Shown here: positions 51,502-61,185 of the stretch, piece after piece
Position numbering within the stretch: the first letter of the stretch is position 1
How the letters are laid out: each line of letters starts with the position of its first letter
Assembly: GCF_026130545.1 (NCBI RefSeq)
Contig: NZ_JAMOIM010000001.1
Coordinates: 372,001 to 436,000 of the forward strand
Source: Lichenifustis flavocetrariae
GTDB lineage: Bacteria > Pseudomonadota > Alphaproteobacteria > Rhizobiales > Beijerinckiaceae
Direction: 5' to 3'
DNA length: 64,000 nt
The notes under the pieces: generated by a model
Databases searched by the model: none
The model's input: only the letters and a program-made list of their open reading frames with translations
What the model was told of the DNA's origin: nothing
Position numbers and translations under genes: made by a program

Positions 51502-53277
51502 ATGGATGAGCAGCAGAACCTTCAGCCCGCGAGCCGCCGTCGCAAGCTGACTGCGATCCTCATGGCCGATATGGTTGGCTATAGTGGGCGGATCGAACAG
51601 GACGAGGTCAACAATTCTGACCACGCGGCGCGGTCGATCGATCTCTTCAAGTCGCTGATCGGATATTACGGTGGCCGCGTCGTCCAGATTGCCGGGGATG
51701 GCATTTTGGCCCTGTTTGAAAGTTCGGAGGAAGCCATCCGGTTTGCGGTCCAGGTGCAAACCGAATTTCGCGAGCAGGCGCGATGGGAGAACGGCGAACC
51801 GATCGAGTTTCGCATCGCCACCAATCTTGGAGAGGTTCCAAGTGGCGACGAGGTGATCCATGCCCATTGCGTGAATGTCGCGGCCCGGCTTCAGGCGCTG
51901 GCCGATCCCGGGGCGATCTTTGCTACGGGCGGCGTTCGCCGCGCCGTCGGCAATGTCACCGAAGTGTCCTTCCGGCTTCTCGGCACGTTTCCGTTGAAGG
52001 GGATGAACGAGGTCGTCGAGGTTTTCGCGGTGGAGCGGGTTGCGGTTCCGTCTCCATCGGTCAGCCGGCGTGGACCGGACCCCCAGGCGTCTCGCGTGAT
52101 CCCCGAGGCACAGCCATCGGTCGCGGTTCTGACCTTGACCAATCTGACGGGCGATCCATCCAACGAGGCCCTTTGCGACATTATCGGTGAAGGCGTCATC
52201 TCCGACCTGAGCCGGTTTCGTCACCTGACCGTGATCGCGCGGCATTCCGCCTCGCTTTTCAATCTGAAGCTCAGCTCGGCCCGGGAGATCGGTCAGCGCT
52301 TGCGCGCGCGCTACCTTTTGGGTGGGAGCCTTGTCCGCGCAGGCCGTCACCTGCGGGCGATCGTCCAGCTCATCGAGGCGGAGTCCGAAAACGTGATCTG
52401 GTCGGATCGCTTCGAGATCGCGCTCGGCCAATTGTTCGAGATCCAGGATGAGATCACGGGGGCGGTCGCGTCGCGGCTCTCGGTCCAGATCGATTTCGCC
52501 GAGCACCGCCAGGAATCCAAGCGCCCGCGCGACATGCGCTCCTATGGCCTCGTCATTCGCGGTCAGGACATGATCCTGCGCTTCTCGCGGCAGGCCAATC
52601 TGCATGCCCGTCGTCTGTTCGAGGAGGCGGCCGAGCTGACGCCAACCTATGCGCGGGCCTACAGCGCGATTTCCCGAACCCACAACCTCGATTGGCGCTA
52701 TTCCTGGTCGGCAAACCCGGCAGCCTCCTTGGACACGGCCGTCGAGGCTGCCCGCAAGGCCATTCATCTCGACAGGGTCGATTCACGCGCCTTCGCGGAA
52801 TTGGGGTTCGTCCATCTCTATCGGAAGGAACACGACGAGTCGCTCGCCGACTACCGGCGCGCCGTTGCGCTCAACCCGAACGATGCCGATGTCCTGGCCG
52901 AATATGCCGACTCGCTTGTCTATGCCGGCGATCCCGCCAGTTCGATCGAGATCATCGAGCGGGCGATGCGGCTCAATCCCTATTATCCGGACTGGTATCT
53001 CTGGTATCTCGCCGATGCTCAGGACGCCCTCGGCCGGTCGGAGGACGTGGTCACCACCGTCCATCGCATGCAGAATCCGGACGAGGGGCGACGCCTGCTC
53101 GCCGCCAACTATGCGCATCTCGGCATGATGGACGAAGCGCAAGCGGCGGCCAGGGAGGTCATGCGCCTCCATCCGAGTTTTCGGATTGAGCAATGGCGTG
53201 ATCGGCCGCCCTACAAGGACGAACTCGTGTTCCAGCGCTATATCGAGGGGCTGCGCAAGGCCGGCCTTCCCCAGTGA
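51502..53277 (+). CDS. Class III adenylate cyclase with TPR C-terminus
   Basis: The product is 591 residues from ATG 51502 (TTG 51490 also in frame). Residues 10-170 form a class III cyclase domain: LTAILMADMVGYSGRIEQDE with the first metal Asp, GDGILALF with the second, and HCVNVAARLQALADPG with the Asn/Arg of the transition state, so it looks catalytically competent. Residues 205-330 match the TolB-like domain common in Rhizobiales cyclases (VAVLTLTNLTGDPSNEALC, YLLGGSLVRAGRHLRAIVQL), and 350-590 hold TPR repeats. It makes cyclic AMP in the cytoplasm. No membrane helix is seen. The neighbouring Crp-type gene at 45119 could respond to the product. Confidence 0.9.
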   Translation: MDEQQNLQPASRRRKLTAILMADMVGYSGRIEQDEVNNSDHAARSIDLFKSLIGYYGGRVVQIAGDGILALFESSEEAIRFAVQVQTEFREQARWENGEPIEFRIATNLGEVPSGDEVIHAHCVNVAARLQALADPGAIFATGGVRRAVGNVTEVSFRLLGTFPLKGMNEVVEVFAVERVAVPSPSVSRRGPDPQASRVIPEAQPSVAVLTLTNLTGDPSNEALCDIIGEGVISDLSRFRHLTVIARHSASLFNLKLSSAREIGQRLRARYLLGGSLVRAGRHLRAIVQLIEAESENVIWSDRFEIALGQLFEIQDEITGAVASRLSVQIDFAEHRQESKRPRDMRSYGLVIRGQDMILRFSRQANLHARRLFEEAAELTPTYARAYSAISRTHNLDWRYSWSANPAASLDTAVEAARKAIHLDRVDSRAFAELGFVHLYRKEHDESLADYRRAVALNPNDADVLAEYADSLVYAGDPASSIEIIERAMRLNPYYPDWYLWYLADAQDALGRSEDVVTTVHRMQNPDEGRRLLAANYAHLGMMDEAQAAAREVMRLHPSFRIEQWRDRPPYKDELVFQRYIEGLRKAGLPQ

Positions 53278-53484
53278 AGGGATGCTTCTACCGTTGGGCG
53301 CTGCGGCTACCTTCGTCGCTTCTGGGACTCTGCAGCCGAACCCCGCAACCGGTGCGTTCCAACTTTGCGCGCTGAGCCTCCGCGGTTTGGATCTGAGCTG
53401 CCCTTCGTCAGGAATGACTCGCTGAGTCCCGTTCGATTCCATAATGATGAAGGCGCTGCATAGCCGATAGAGTGGGTAGCGACA

Positions 53485-55197
53485 TCAGGCATTCTTGCTG
53501 CGGGCGCGTTCTGCAAGGAATGCCGCATGTTCGGATGCAAGCTCGCCTGCGAGCGCCTTGGCGATCAAGGCACGTGTCTCCGGAACGCCATAGAGGGCCA
53601 CGAAGGAACCGAAACGCGGCCCTCGCTCCTCACCGAGCAACACTTGATACAGCATGTTGAACCAGTCGTTCGACACGCCGGGTCGCTCGGGCGTTGCGGT
53701 CTTGGCCTTCAGATCCTGGTAGCGCGGGATGACCCGAGCGATGTCGTAGAGCGCCGTTTGGATCTCCTCGGCCGAAGCGCCCGACGGCAGGTCGCCAAGC
53801 ATGCGTGACAAGGTCTCGAGCGCCTCGCTCTCGACCGCGTCGGGAGCCCGGTAGGTCTTGGCCGGACGCACGAAGTCGCGGAAATACAGCACCGCGTAGC
53901 CGATCATCTCGTCGAGCCGCGGATGCGTGGCGGGGCTGACGCCGGGGGCATAGCGCTGCAGGAAGGCCCAGAGCACGCCCGGCTCCTCGCTGTTGGCGAC
54001 GGCCGCGAGATTGAGCAGCATGGCGAAGGAAATGCTGGTGCCGCTGTTCGATCCCTCGGCTGCGAGCCGCTCGGACGCCGGCGGATCGCCCGCATGCAGA
54101 TGCCAGACGGGGTTGCCGAGCCGTTCCTTCCAGGCCTGACGCGGATAGGCCTCAAGAAACGTGAGATAGTCGTCCATCGCGCGTGGGATCACATCGAAAT
54201 AGAGCTTCTTGGCCGCCGTCGGCTTGCCGAACATGAAGACCGAAAGGCTCTCGGGCGACCCATAGGTCAGCCATTCGTCGATCGTCAGGCCATTGCCCTT
54301 CGACTTCGAGATCTTCTGGCCTCTGTCGTCGAGGAACAGTTCGTAATTGAAGCCTTCGGGCGGCTCGGAGCCGAGGGCGCGCACGATGCGGCCCGACAGC
54401 TTGACCGAGTCGATCAGATCCTTGCCGGCCATCTCATAGTCGACCCGGAGGGCGTGCCAGCGCATGGCCCAGTCCGGCTTCCACTGCAGTTTGCAATGTC
54501 CCCCGGTGACCGGCGTCTCGAACAATTCGCCCGTCGCCGGGTCGCGCCAGCTGATCGTACCGCGCGCGGCGTCATGGCCTTCGAGCGGGACCTGCATGAC
54601 GAGGCCGGTGTGCGGGTGAATCGGCAGGAACGGCGAATAGGTGGACGCCCTCTCCTCACGCAGGCTCGGCAGCATGATGGCCATCACGGCGTCGAGCCGT
54701 TCGAGCATCAGCCGCAAGGCTGCATCGAACCGGCCGGCCTTGTACTCGGCCGTCGAGGACATGAACGTATAATCGAAACCGAAGCGGTCCAGGAAGGCGC
54801 GCAACCTTGCATTGTTGCCCTCGCCGAAGCTCGGATATTCGCCCCAGGGGTCCGGCGCCTGGGTCAGCGGCTTGCCCAGGGCTGCAGCGAGCCTGTCCTT
54901 GTTGGGGACGTTGTCGGGGACCTTCCGAAGGCCGTCCATGTCGTCCGAGAATGCGACGAGCCGCGTCGGGATCGTATCCCGCGTTAGAACCCGGAAGGCC
55001 TGGCGCACCATCGTGGTACGCGCCACCTCGCCGAACGTGCCGATATGCGGCAATCCCGAGGGACCGTAGCCGGTCGAGAACAGCACGTCCGCCTGTCCGG
55101 TGCGTTTCACGCGCGCCACAAGTTTCCGGGCTTCCTCGAATGGCCAGGCATTGGAGGTTTGCGCGATTTCGAGGGGAATGTCGGACCAACTGTTCAT
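53485..55197 (-). CDS. lysK: Lysyl-tRNA synthetase, class I
   Basis: The product is 570 residues from ATG 55197 ([20 protein letters not shown]). The Rossmann-fold motifs are [16 protein letters not shown] (HIGH variant HIGT) and [15 protein letters not shown] (KMSKS variant). FATP-type segments [16 protein letters not shown] are family-specific. It charges tRNA-Lys; class I LysRS is the archaeal and alphaproteobacterial form, replacing the usual class II enzyme. It stands between convergent cyclase and the divergent VPLPA-CTERM gene. Confidence 0.95.
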   Translation of the reverse strand: MNSWSDIPLEIAQTSNAWPFEEARKLVARVKRTGQADVLFSTGYGPSGLPHIGTFGEVARTTMVRQAFRVLTRDTIPTRLVAFSDDMDGLRKVPDNVPNKDRLAAALGKPLTQAPDPWGEYPSFGEGNNARLRAFLDRFGFDYTFMSSTAEYKAGRFDAALRLMLERLDAVMAIMLPSLREERASTYSPFLPIHPHTGLVMQVPLEGHDAARGTISWRDPATGELFETPVTGGHCKLQWKPDWAMRWHALRVDYEMAGKDLIDSVKLSGRIVRALGSEPPEGFNYELFLDDRGQKISKSKGNGLTIDEWLTYGSPESLSVFMFGKPTAAKKLYFDVIPRAMDDYLTFLEAYPRQAWKERLGNPVWHLHAGDPPASERLAAEGSNSGTSISFAMLLNLAAVANSEEPGVLWAFLQRYAPGVSPATHPRLDEMIGYAVLYFRDFVRPAKTYRAPDAVESEALETLSRMLGDLPSGASAEEIQTALYDIARVIPRYQDLKAKTATPERPGVSNDWFNMLYQVLLGEERGPRFGSFVALYGVPETRALIAKALAGELASEHAAFLAERARSKNA

Positions 55198-55431
55198 TAT
55201 TGTTTTCTGACGAGGCGCGGCATGCGTGCATCTTCCGGGTGTCATGCTGCTGGGACGAGGTCAAGATCCGAGGACATATACCGAGATGAACTGTCCCGAT
55301 TGGCGCGCGACATCCAGAGATTTAAAATCATCATCAATCAGTAGGCGAAAGATTGACTCGAATTCATCTTGAACTAGAACGTTGGTACCTGGGGCGCTGC
55401 AGTGCGTGCCATCACGATCGGAGGTATTTCG

Positions 55432-56046
55432 ATGAAGTATGTATTTCTCGCGTCCGCGGTACTGGCGGGTTTTATCAGCCAGGCGCAAGCGTTGACCATC
55501 ACGACGACCCAGGTCCTCCCCCCTGTCGGGCAGATCATTGTGCCGACGCCTGAGCCCGGCTTCGTTGGCTTCAGTTTCTCGACATCATCGGTCGTGTCCG
55601 GTGGTACGATTACCGCCTTGTCGCCGTTTACAGGTGTGGCTGGCTACACCAGCGCGCCTTTCGACTATGTGCTCGGCAACGGAACAGCGACCTTCACCAA
55701 GGCGCTCGATCCGACCTTTGTGACCGGAGGAGACACGTTTTCCTTCATCTACGGGTCACCCGACTCGTTCAACACGATCTCCTTTAGCAACGGCATGTCG
55801 TTTACGGGAGCCGACTCCGCCTTCAGCACCAAGGGCTCCGGCTATTTCGTGACAACGGTCAGCGGCTTGGGTAGCTATGATTCCGTGACGTTCGCCTCCA
55901 GCACGAACTCGGTGGAATTCGCGACTTACAACGTCTCGTCTGTTCCCCTCCCGGCTTCGCTTCCGATGTTCGGTGGTGCTTTGTTGGCTCTTGGCGGCCT
56001 CGCATTGCTCAAGAAGCGCAGCGGCAATGGTGCTGCTGCCGCCTGA
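55432..56046 (+). CDS. VPLPA-CTERM sorted surface protein
   Basis: The product is 204 residues from ATG 55432 with GGAGG 7 bases upstream. It has a signal peptide (YVFLASAVLAGFISQAQA), a Ser/Thr/Gly-rich beta body without cysteines, and the C-terminal sorting signal VPLPASLPMFGGALLALGGLALLKKR: a VPLPA motif, a membrane helix and a basic end (given here as VPLPAS, helix, KKR). VPLPA-CTERM is a variant of PEP-CTERM and is cut by an exosortase. No exosortase is in this window; the PrsT-like TPR protein at 14135 is a possible system partner. A terminator follows. Confidence 0.85.
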   Translation: MKYVFLASAVLAGFISQAQALTITTTQVLPPVGQIIVPTPEPGFVGFSFSTSSVVSGGTITALSPFTGVAGYTSAPFDYVLGNGTATFTKALDPTFVTGGDTFSFIYGSPDSFNTISFSNGMSFTGADSAFSTKGSGYFVTTVSGLGSYDSVTFASSTNSVEFATYNVSSVPLPASLPMFGGALLALGGLALLKKRSGNGAAAA

Positions 56047-56100
56047 TCGTCTGCTGACATCCAATTCTTCCCTCCCGTTGGGAAGGAAGATTACGGTCCT

Positions 56101-56130
56101 GGCCTCGCCGTTCACGCGGCGGGGCTTTTT
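56101..56130 (+). terminator. Intrinsic terminator after the VPLPA-CTERM gene
   Basis: GCCTCGCCG (56102-56110) pairs with CGGCGGGGC (56117-56125, one G-U type mismatch) around TTCACG and runs into TTTTT. It ends at the last base before the stop of the convergent phosphoesterase gene. A weaker hairpin (CTTCCCTCCC/GGGAAGGAAG) lies upstream near 56066. Confidence 0.75.
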
Positions 56131-56799
56131 CTATCCGTCAGCGATACACCGGGTGATGGGCACGGCATAAACCCGATCACGCCCCAGGGCATGGGCGATC
56201 CGGCTCCGGGTGCCGAAAAGCGGTGTGAAAGCCGCGTGGTGGATGTTCAATCCCCCTGCATAGGCCCCGAAGGCCGGCATCACGCAGCGGAGGCCGTCGG
56301 AGACGAAGCACCGCCGCCTAGTGGTTCCGCTCGTGCCAACAACACGGGCGACCGGGTGGAGATGGCCGGCGATCTCGCCCGTTCCCGAGTCTGTCTGCGG
56401 CTCGTGACGAAGGACAATCGGACCCACGTGCCATTCCGCAGAGACTGAACCGATGAGGCCCTCATGTGGCAGCGGGTCATGGTTTCCGGTCAGCCAAAGC
56501 CAGTCGCGGCCGTGTTGGATTGCCGCGAGAACTGTCCTGTCCGCGTCCGAAAGCCGAGCAGCCGCGAAGGGATCGTGAAAACTATCTCCCAGCGCGACGA
56601 CCAGGCGGGGAGCGTAGCGCCTGACCACATCGGCCAATGCCGCCAGGGTCGCCCCTGTATCATAGGGTGGCAGCAGCATCCCGCGTCGGGCGAAAGACGA
56701 GCCCTTCTCCAAATGGAGATCGGCCACGAGCAACGCCCGCTCGCCCTCGTGGAACAGAGCCCCGCTCGGATCGGCTAGAAAACGCTCGCCGGCGACCAT
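56131..56799 (-). CDS. pdeM: Ligase-associated DNA damage response phosphoesterase
   Basis: The product is 222 residues from ATG 56799, 16 bases after the helicase stop; the longer frame is antisense-like. Calcineurin-type metallophosphatase motifs are in order: LLVADLHLEKGSSFARRG, VALGDSFHDPF, LTGNHDPLPHEG, RHEPQ and AGHLHPVARV. PdeM-like enzymes accompany Lhr-type helicase, exonuclease and ligase in a DNA-damage gene cluster. It should cleave DNA ends or cyclic phosphodiesters; the exact substrate is not settled. It is in one operon with the helicase. Confidence 0.9.
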   Translation of the reverse strand: MVAGERFLADPSGALFHEGERALLVADLHLEKGSSFARRGMLLPPYDTGATLAALADVVRRYAPRLVVALGDSFHDPFAAARLSDADRTVLAAIQHGRDWLWLTGNHDPLPHEGLIGSVSAEWHVGPIVLRHEPQTDSGTGEIAGHLHPVARVVGTSGTTRRRCFVSDGLRCVMPAFGAYAGGLNIHHAAFTPLFGTRSRIAHALGRDRVYAVPITRCIADG

Positions 56800-56815
56800 C
56801 AAGGGCGACGTCGTG

Positions 56816-59341
56816 TCAGGCCGGTTCTCTAAAGCTTCGGCCCTCAACCCCACACGCTTCCTCCACCAGCACGTCCGCGGCCTCGGCCAGGATCTCGTCC
56901 TGCGCTTCGCCATAGACCGGCTCACGCCCGATTTCGAGCATGATCGGCACGGCCAGCGGCGAGACGCGGTCGAGATCCTTATGGATGATTCGACCCTTGA
57001 TGCGCAGCAATAGATCACCGAGGCGCTTGAGATCGAGGAGTCCGGTTGCCGCATCCTCGCGGGCGGCGCGCAGCAGGATGTGGTCGGGCTCGTGCCGTCG
57101 CAGCACGTCGTAGACGAGGTCGGTCGAGACCGTCATCTGCCGTCCCGTCTTCTCCCGCCCCGGGTGTCGTTTCTCGATCAGCCCGGCGATAATGGCGCAG
57201 GACCGAAAGGTGCGCTTCATCATGGACGATTCGTCGAGCCAGGCTTCCAGGTCGTCGCCCAGCATGTCTTCGCCGAACAGGCCGTCGAGATCGACGAGGC
57301 CGTTCTTGATGCGCGCGCCGATGTCGGCCTTCATCCAGACGGCGAGCGCATAGTCGTTGCCCACGAAGCCGAGCGGCTTCAGACGCTCGCGTTCGAGCCG
57401 CCGGGTCAGCAGCATGCCGAGCGTCTGGTGCGCGAGGCGTCCTTCGAAAGGGTAAGCGACGAGGTAGTGCCGCCCGCCCCGGGGAAACGTCTCGACCAAC
57501 ATGGAGTCAGGCGGCGGCAGCAGGCTGCGCTCGGCCTGGATGTCGAGCCAGTCCTGGACTTGGGACGGAAGCTCGGGCCAGGCGTGCGGCTCTGACAGCA
57601 TGGAGCGGACACGGCTCGCGAGATAGGTGGAGAGCGGGAACTTGCTGCCGCCCCAGGCGGGGATCTTGGGCGTGGTGCTCTGCACGCGCTGCACGAGTGC
57701 CTCGTCCTCGACGATTGCTTGGAGGGCCAGGATCTCGCCGCCGAATATGAACGTGTCGCCCGGCACGAGCGATTCGAGAAACCCGTCCTCCATCTCACCC
57801 AGGACCCGGCCCCCGCGCCCGATCAGCGTCTGGCCCATGGGTCCCGTGCGCGACCGGACGAGCCGCACTTTGAGCATGGTCGCGGCCACGATCGTCCCGA
57901 CATTCATGCGATATTGCTGCGCGATGCGACCGTTGCTGACGCGCCAGCGGCCGTCCTTGTCCTGGCGGATCTTGGCGAAGCGCTCATAGGCCTTCAGGGC
58001 GTAGCCGCCATGCGCCACGAAATCGAGGACACGGTCGAAATCCTCCCGGGTCACCGCCGCATATGGGGCCGCGTCCGTGATCTCGGAATGGAGATCCTCG
58101 GCCCGGAAGGGCGCCGCGCAGGCCATGCCGAGCACATGCTGGGCCAATACGTCGAGCGCGCCGGTGCGCGGCACTGGCGTGTCCTGGACGCCATGGGACG
58201 CCGCGTCGATGGCGGCGCGACATTCGATCACCTCGAACCGGTTGGCCGGCACCAGAAGAGCCCGCGACGGCTCGTCAAGCCGGTGGTTGGCGCGCCCGAT
58301 GCGTTGGGTAATCCGGCTCGCACCCTTCGGCGCCCCGACGTTGATGACGAGATCGACGTCGCCCCAATCGATGCCGAGATCGAGTGTCGCCGTGCACACC
58401 ACCGCTTTGATCGTGCCCTCGGCCATCGCGGCTTCGACACGCCGCCGCTGGCTCGCGTCGAGCGAGCCGTGGTGGAGCGCGATCGGCAGGTTCTCGGCGT
58501 TGTGTTTCCAGAGATCCCAGAACAATTGCTCGGCCTGGAAGCGTGTGTTGGTGAAGATCAGCGCCATCTTGCAGCCGCGCAGCGCCTGATAGATCTCGTC
58601 GAGCGCGTGCCGGGCGCTATGACCGGCCCAAGGCAGGCGCTCGCGTGTGTCGAGCATGGAGATCTCGGCCCGCGCACCCTCGGGCGCGACCACGAGGGCA
58701 GGGGGTAGATCGTCCCGGCCGCGGAGGTAGGCGGCAAGTTCGGCAGGTTCTCGAACCGTGGCCGACAGGCCGACGGTTTGGACGCCGGGCGCGAGCCTTC
58801 GCAGGCGCGCGAGGCCGAGCGACAGCAGGTCCCCGCGCTTGTTCGTGACGAGAGCATGCAATTCGTCGAGTACGATGCGGCGGAGATCTCCAAACAGCAT
58901 CGCGGCGTCGGGACTGGCGAGGAGAAGGGCAAGCTGTTCGGGGGTCGTCAGAAGGATGTCCGGCGGATCCCTGCGCTGCCGTTGGCGTTTGCCGGCGGGC
59001 GTGTCGCCGGTGCGGGTTTCGATGCGGATCGGCAATCCCATCTCGCTGACCGGGATCTCGATGTTGCGTGCCACATCGACCGAAAGCGCCTTCAGTGGAG
59101 AAATATAGAGCGTGTGGAGCGCGGGGCGGCTACGGGCCTGTCCCATGAGGTCGACCAACGAGGGTAGGAAGCCCGCGAGGGTCTTCCCAGCCCCGGTCGG
59201 CGCGATCAGCAGCGCGCTTTGTCCCGCCGCCGCATGAGCAAGAAGCGCCAACTGATGGAGGCGTGGCGACCAGCCACGAGCCGCAAACCAAGACGCGATA
59301 CGGGGTGGAAGCGAGACTAGGGGTGTGGCGACGTCGAGCAC
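56816..59341 (-). CDS. Ligase-associated DEXH-box helicase (Lhr-like)
   Basis: The product is 841 residues. Superfamily 2 helicase motifs: LIAPTGAGKTLAGFLPSLVD (Walker A), ILLTTPEQLALLL, VLDELHAL (DExH), VGLSATVREP, and in the second RecA domain LIFTNTRFQAEQLFWDLW, CTATLDLGIDWGDVDLV and QRIGRANHRLDEP. The C-terminal 350 residues are the Lhr winged-helix and beta-barrel region. It unwinds or threads nucleic acid in DNA repair. It is followed by the phosphoesterase gene on the same strand and is preceded by a methyltransferase gene starting 11 bases upstream of its ATG in reverse orientation order. Confidence 0.93.
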   Translation of the reverse strand: MLDVATPLVSLPPRIASWFAARGWSPRLHQLALLAHAAAGQSALLIAPTGAGKTLAGFLPSLVDLMGQARSRPALHTLYISPLKALSVDVARNIEIPVSEMGLPIRIETRTGDTPAGKRQRQRRDPPDILLTTPEQLALLLASPDAAMLFGDLRRIVLDELHALVTNKRGDLLSLGLARLRRLAPGVQTVGLSATVREPAELAAYLRGRDDLPPALVVAPEGARAEISMLDTRERLPWAGHSARHALDEIYQALRGCKMALIFTNTRFQAEQLFWDLWKHNAENLPIALHHGSLDASQRRRVEAAMAEGTIKAVVCTATLDLGIDWGDVDLVINVGAPKGASRITQRIGRANHRLDEPSRALLVPANRFEVIECRAAIDAASHGVQDTPVPRTGALDVLAQHVLGMACAAPFRAEDLHSEITDAAPYAAVTREDFDRVLDFVAHGGYALKAYERFAKIRQDKDGRWRVSNGRIAQQYRMNVGTIVAATMLKVRLVRSRTGPMGQTLIGRGGRVLGEMEDGFLESLVPGDTFIFGGEILALQAIVEDEALVQRVQSTTPKIPAWGGSKFPLSTYLASRVRSMLSEPHAWPELPSQVQDWLDIQAERSLLPPPDSMLVETFPRGGRHYLVAYPFEGRLAHQTLGMLLTRRLERERLKPLGFVGNDYALAVWMKADIGARIKNGLVDLDGLFGEDMLGDDLEAWLDESSMMKRTFRSCAIIAGLIEKRHPGREKTGRQMTVSTDLVYDVLRRHEPDHILLRAAREDAATGLLDLKRLGDLLLRIKGRIIHKDLDRVSPLAVPIMLEIGREPVYGEAQDEILAEAADVLVEEACGVEGRSFREPA

Positions 59342-59351
59342 CCCTGAGAAC

Positions 59352-60263
59352 TTAGGTAGTCCGAGCCAAGACCGCCAGCCCGGGAACGTCGCGCCCGCTC
59401 TCGGTGCGGGTCACGCAAGGTTGCAGGATCGCACACGAAAGTCCGGCTTCCGCCAAGATCCGACGGATATAGGCCGGCGAGTGCCGAAAACGCAGGTCGC
59501 CCCCAAGTCGGTAGTCTTCGGCCTCGGCAGCTTCGACCGTTCCGGCGAAGATGCCGTCTTCACGAAGCAGGCGGCCGACTTGCTCAAAAATGGGCCGGAG
59601 GTCACCCAAGTAAACCAGGACATCCGCCGCAACCACGAGGTCGTAGCGCCGCGCCGGCAAGCCACGCATGACCGCGACGCACTCGCCCGGCATCAAAATT
59701 CCATAGAGCGACGTCGCAGCCGCTTGTTTCAACATCTCGGTCGAAAGGTCGATGCCATCGATCTCGGCCGTCCGGTGGGTAAGAGACTTGGCCATCAAGC
59801 CTGTGCCGCAGCCGAGGTCGAGGGCTGCCACGATCCGTCGAGCCCCGACAGCTCGGTCGATCAGCGCCGCAATGACCTGGGGCCCACGATAGGCGAGACC
59901 GGCGACGAGATGAGACTCGAACCGCGGCGCATATTGATCGAAGAGAGCGGCGACGTAGGCGGGTGACATGCCGTTTGGTGCGCTGCCCGTGAGGCGGGCG
60001 CGATGGAGCGCTGTCCCGAGCGTCCCGTCCCGATCGAGCACGTGCGCCCGTTCAATGGCGGTCAGCGCCTTGGCGGCTGCCCCCGCCTGTTCCAGCGCGA
60101 GCCCCCAAGCAAGATAGGCTGGTGCCCAGTCCGGTGCCTGTTCAATGGCCTGCGCGAAGAGATCGGCAGCCGCGACAGCGTCGCCTTCGGCCAGGAGGGC
60201 ATCCCCATAGGCATAGCGTTTGTCGGCCAGGACGCTACCCGAAGAGGCGAAGGACTGCCGCAT
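59352..60263 (-). CDS. TPR and class I SAM methyltransferase protein
   Basis: The product is 303 residues. Residues 10-85 hold two TPR units (AYGDALLAEGDAVAAADLFA, APAYLAWGLALEQAGAAAKAL), and 110-300 form a class I methyltransferase domain with SAM motif VAALDLGCGTGLMAKSL, acidic loop IDGIDLSTEML and DLVVAADVLVYLG. The substrate is unknown; TPR-linked methyltransferases of this form are common in Rhizobiales. Its stop is 10 bases upstream of the helicase ATG on the same strand, so it may be part of the ligase-associated operon, though it is not a usual member. Confidence 0.85.
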   Translation of the reverse strand: MRQSFASSGSVLADKRYAYGDALLAEGDAVAAADLFAQAIEQAPDWAPAYLAWGLALEQAGAAAKALTAIERAHVLDRDGTLGTALHRARLTGSAPNGMSPAYVAALFDQYAPRFESHLVAGLAYRGPQVIAALIDRAVGARRIVAALDLGCGTGLMAKSLTHRTAEIDGIDLSTEMLKQAAATSLYGILMPGECVAVMRGLPARRYDLVVAADVLVYLGDLRPIFEQVGRLLREDGIFAGTVEAAEAEDYRLGGDLRFRHSPAYIRRILAEAGLSCAILQPCVTRTESGRDVPGLAVLARTT

Positions 60264-60533
60264 GCCATGGTCTCCTCAGTGGCGCCGCCGGCACTGTTCG
60301 CAGACGTGCGCAGCGCCGGAAACTCAACAAGAATTCATTAACATTGAACGGAATTTACACCACGTCGACCGCCATTCTCGCGTATGATCCTGGTACGAAC
60401 GCTGAAGTGCATTTCCCGACTTTCCCGGTCGCTGCGAAGTGGATCAAGGCAGGCTCGAAACCTTTTTCAGCTCGGCGCAACAAAATTGCGGTCCCGCGGT
60501 TGTAAACGAGAGTTTTGTCGAGGAGTGGAGACG

Positions 60534-60863
60534 ATGAAGATCACAGCAATGCGGAACGTGGGGCTTGCGGCTCTTGCGGTCGGCGCGGCCGCTTTCGCAA
60601 CCATGGCTCCCGCAAGTGCTCGGGACGGTGGGGCTATCGCGGCTGGTGTCGTGGGTGGATTGGCCCTGGGAGCGATTGCTGGGTCGGCTGCTGCCAACGC
60701 AGGTGGAGCGGGCTACGGCTACGGCGGCTACGCGCCGGGCGGATACGCGCCTGCTTATGCGCCGCCTCCTGCTTATGGCGGAGGCTGCTACCTCACCCGT
60801 CAGGCGACCTACGATGCCTACGGGAACTTTGCGGGATATCGCCGCGTAAGGGTTTGTGAGTAG
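60534..60863 (+). CDS. Small secreted Gly/Tyr-rich protein
   Basis: The product is 109 residues from ATG 60534 with GGAGTGGAG upstream. It has a signal peptide (VGLAALAVGAAAFATMAPASA), a glycine-zipper-like Gly/Ala segment (GAIAAGVVGGLALGAIAGSA), a Gly/Tyr/Pro-rich part with GYGYGGYAPGGYAPAYAPPP, and a short end with two cysteines (GCYLTRQATYDAYGNFAGYR, RVCE). It resembles small envelope proteins seen in many Rhizobiales with unknown role. It lies between the two halves of the ligase-associated cluster. Confidence 0.8.
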   Translation: MKITAMRNVGLAALAVGAAAFATMAPASARDGGAIAAGVVGGLALGAIAGSAAANAGGAGYGYGGYAPGGYAPAYAPPPAYGGGCYLTRQATYDAYGNFAGYRRVRVCE

Positions 60864-60899
60864 GGCGAACAATTCAATCTTTTGCTGGGTGTGCCGATC

Positions 60900-61166
60900 A
60901 TGACAGACGCCGTATCCTCCGTGAAATCCATGCGCCGCTTTGGACTGGTGCTGGCGGCGTGCTTTATCGGAGCACCGCTGGCGGCTGCTCCTCTCGCGGG
61001 TGCTCATCTGTCGTTTCGTCCGCTGACGATCGGCCATCAGTCCTTGAAGGTCGCGAAGGCATTTGGCGCAGACGACGAGGATTGCATCTTCGTGACTCGG
61101 CATGTGCCGCGGCCTGACGGAAATCTGCACTCGGTCAAGAAGCTTCTTTGTCGCGACGCTGCCTGA
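60900..61166 (+). CDS. Small secreted hypothetical protein
   Basis: The product is 88 residues from ATG 60900 (TTG 60882 also in frame). A signal peptide (RRFGLVLAACFIGAPLAAAPLAGA) is followed by about 50 residues with two cysteines (DCIFVTRHV, KLLCRDAA), perhaps one disulfide. No family recognised. The exonuclease start (GTG 61186) is 19 bases after its stop, so it may be co-transcribed with the exonuclease and ligase. Confidence 0.65.
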   Translation: MTDAVSSVKSMRRFGLVLAACFIGAPLAAAPLAGAHLSFRPLTIGHQSLKVAKAFGADDEDCIFVTRHVPRPDGNLHSVKKLLCRDAA

Positions 61167-61185
61167 CCCCTTTACGGTCGGGTTT

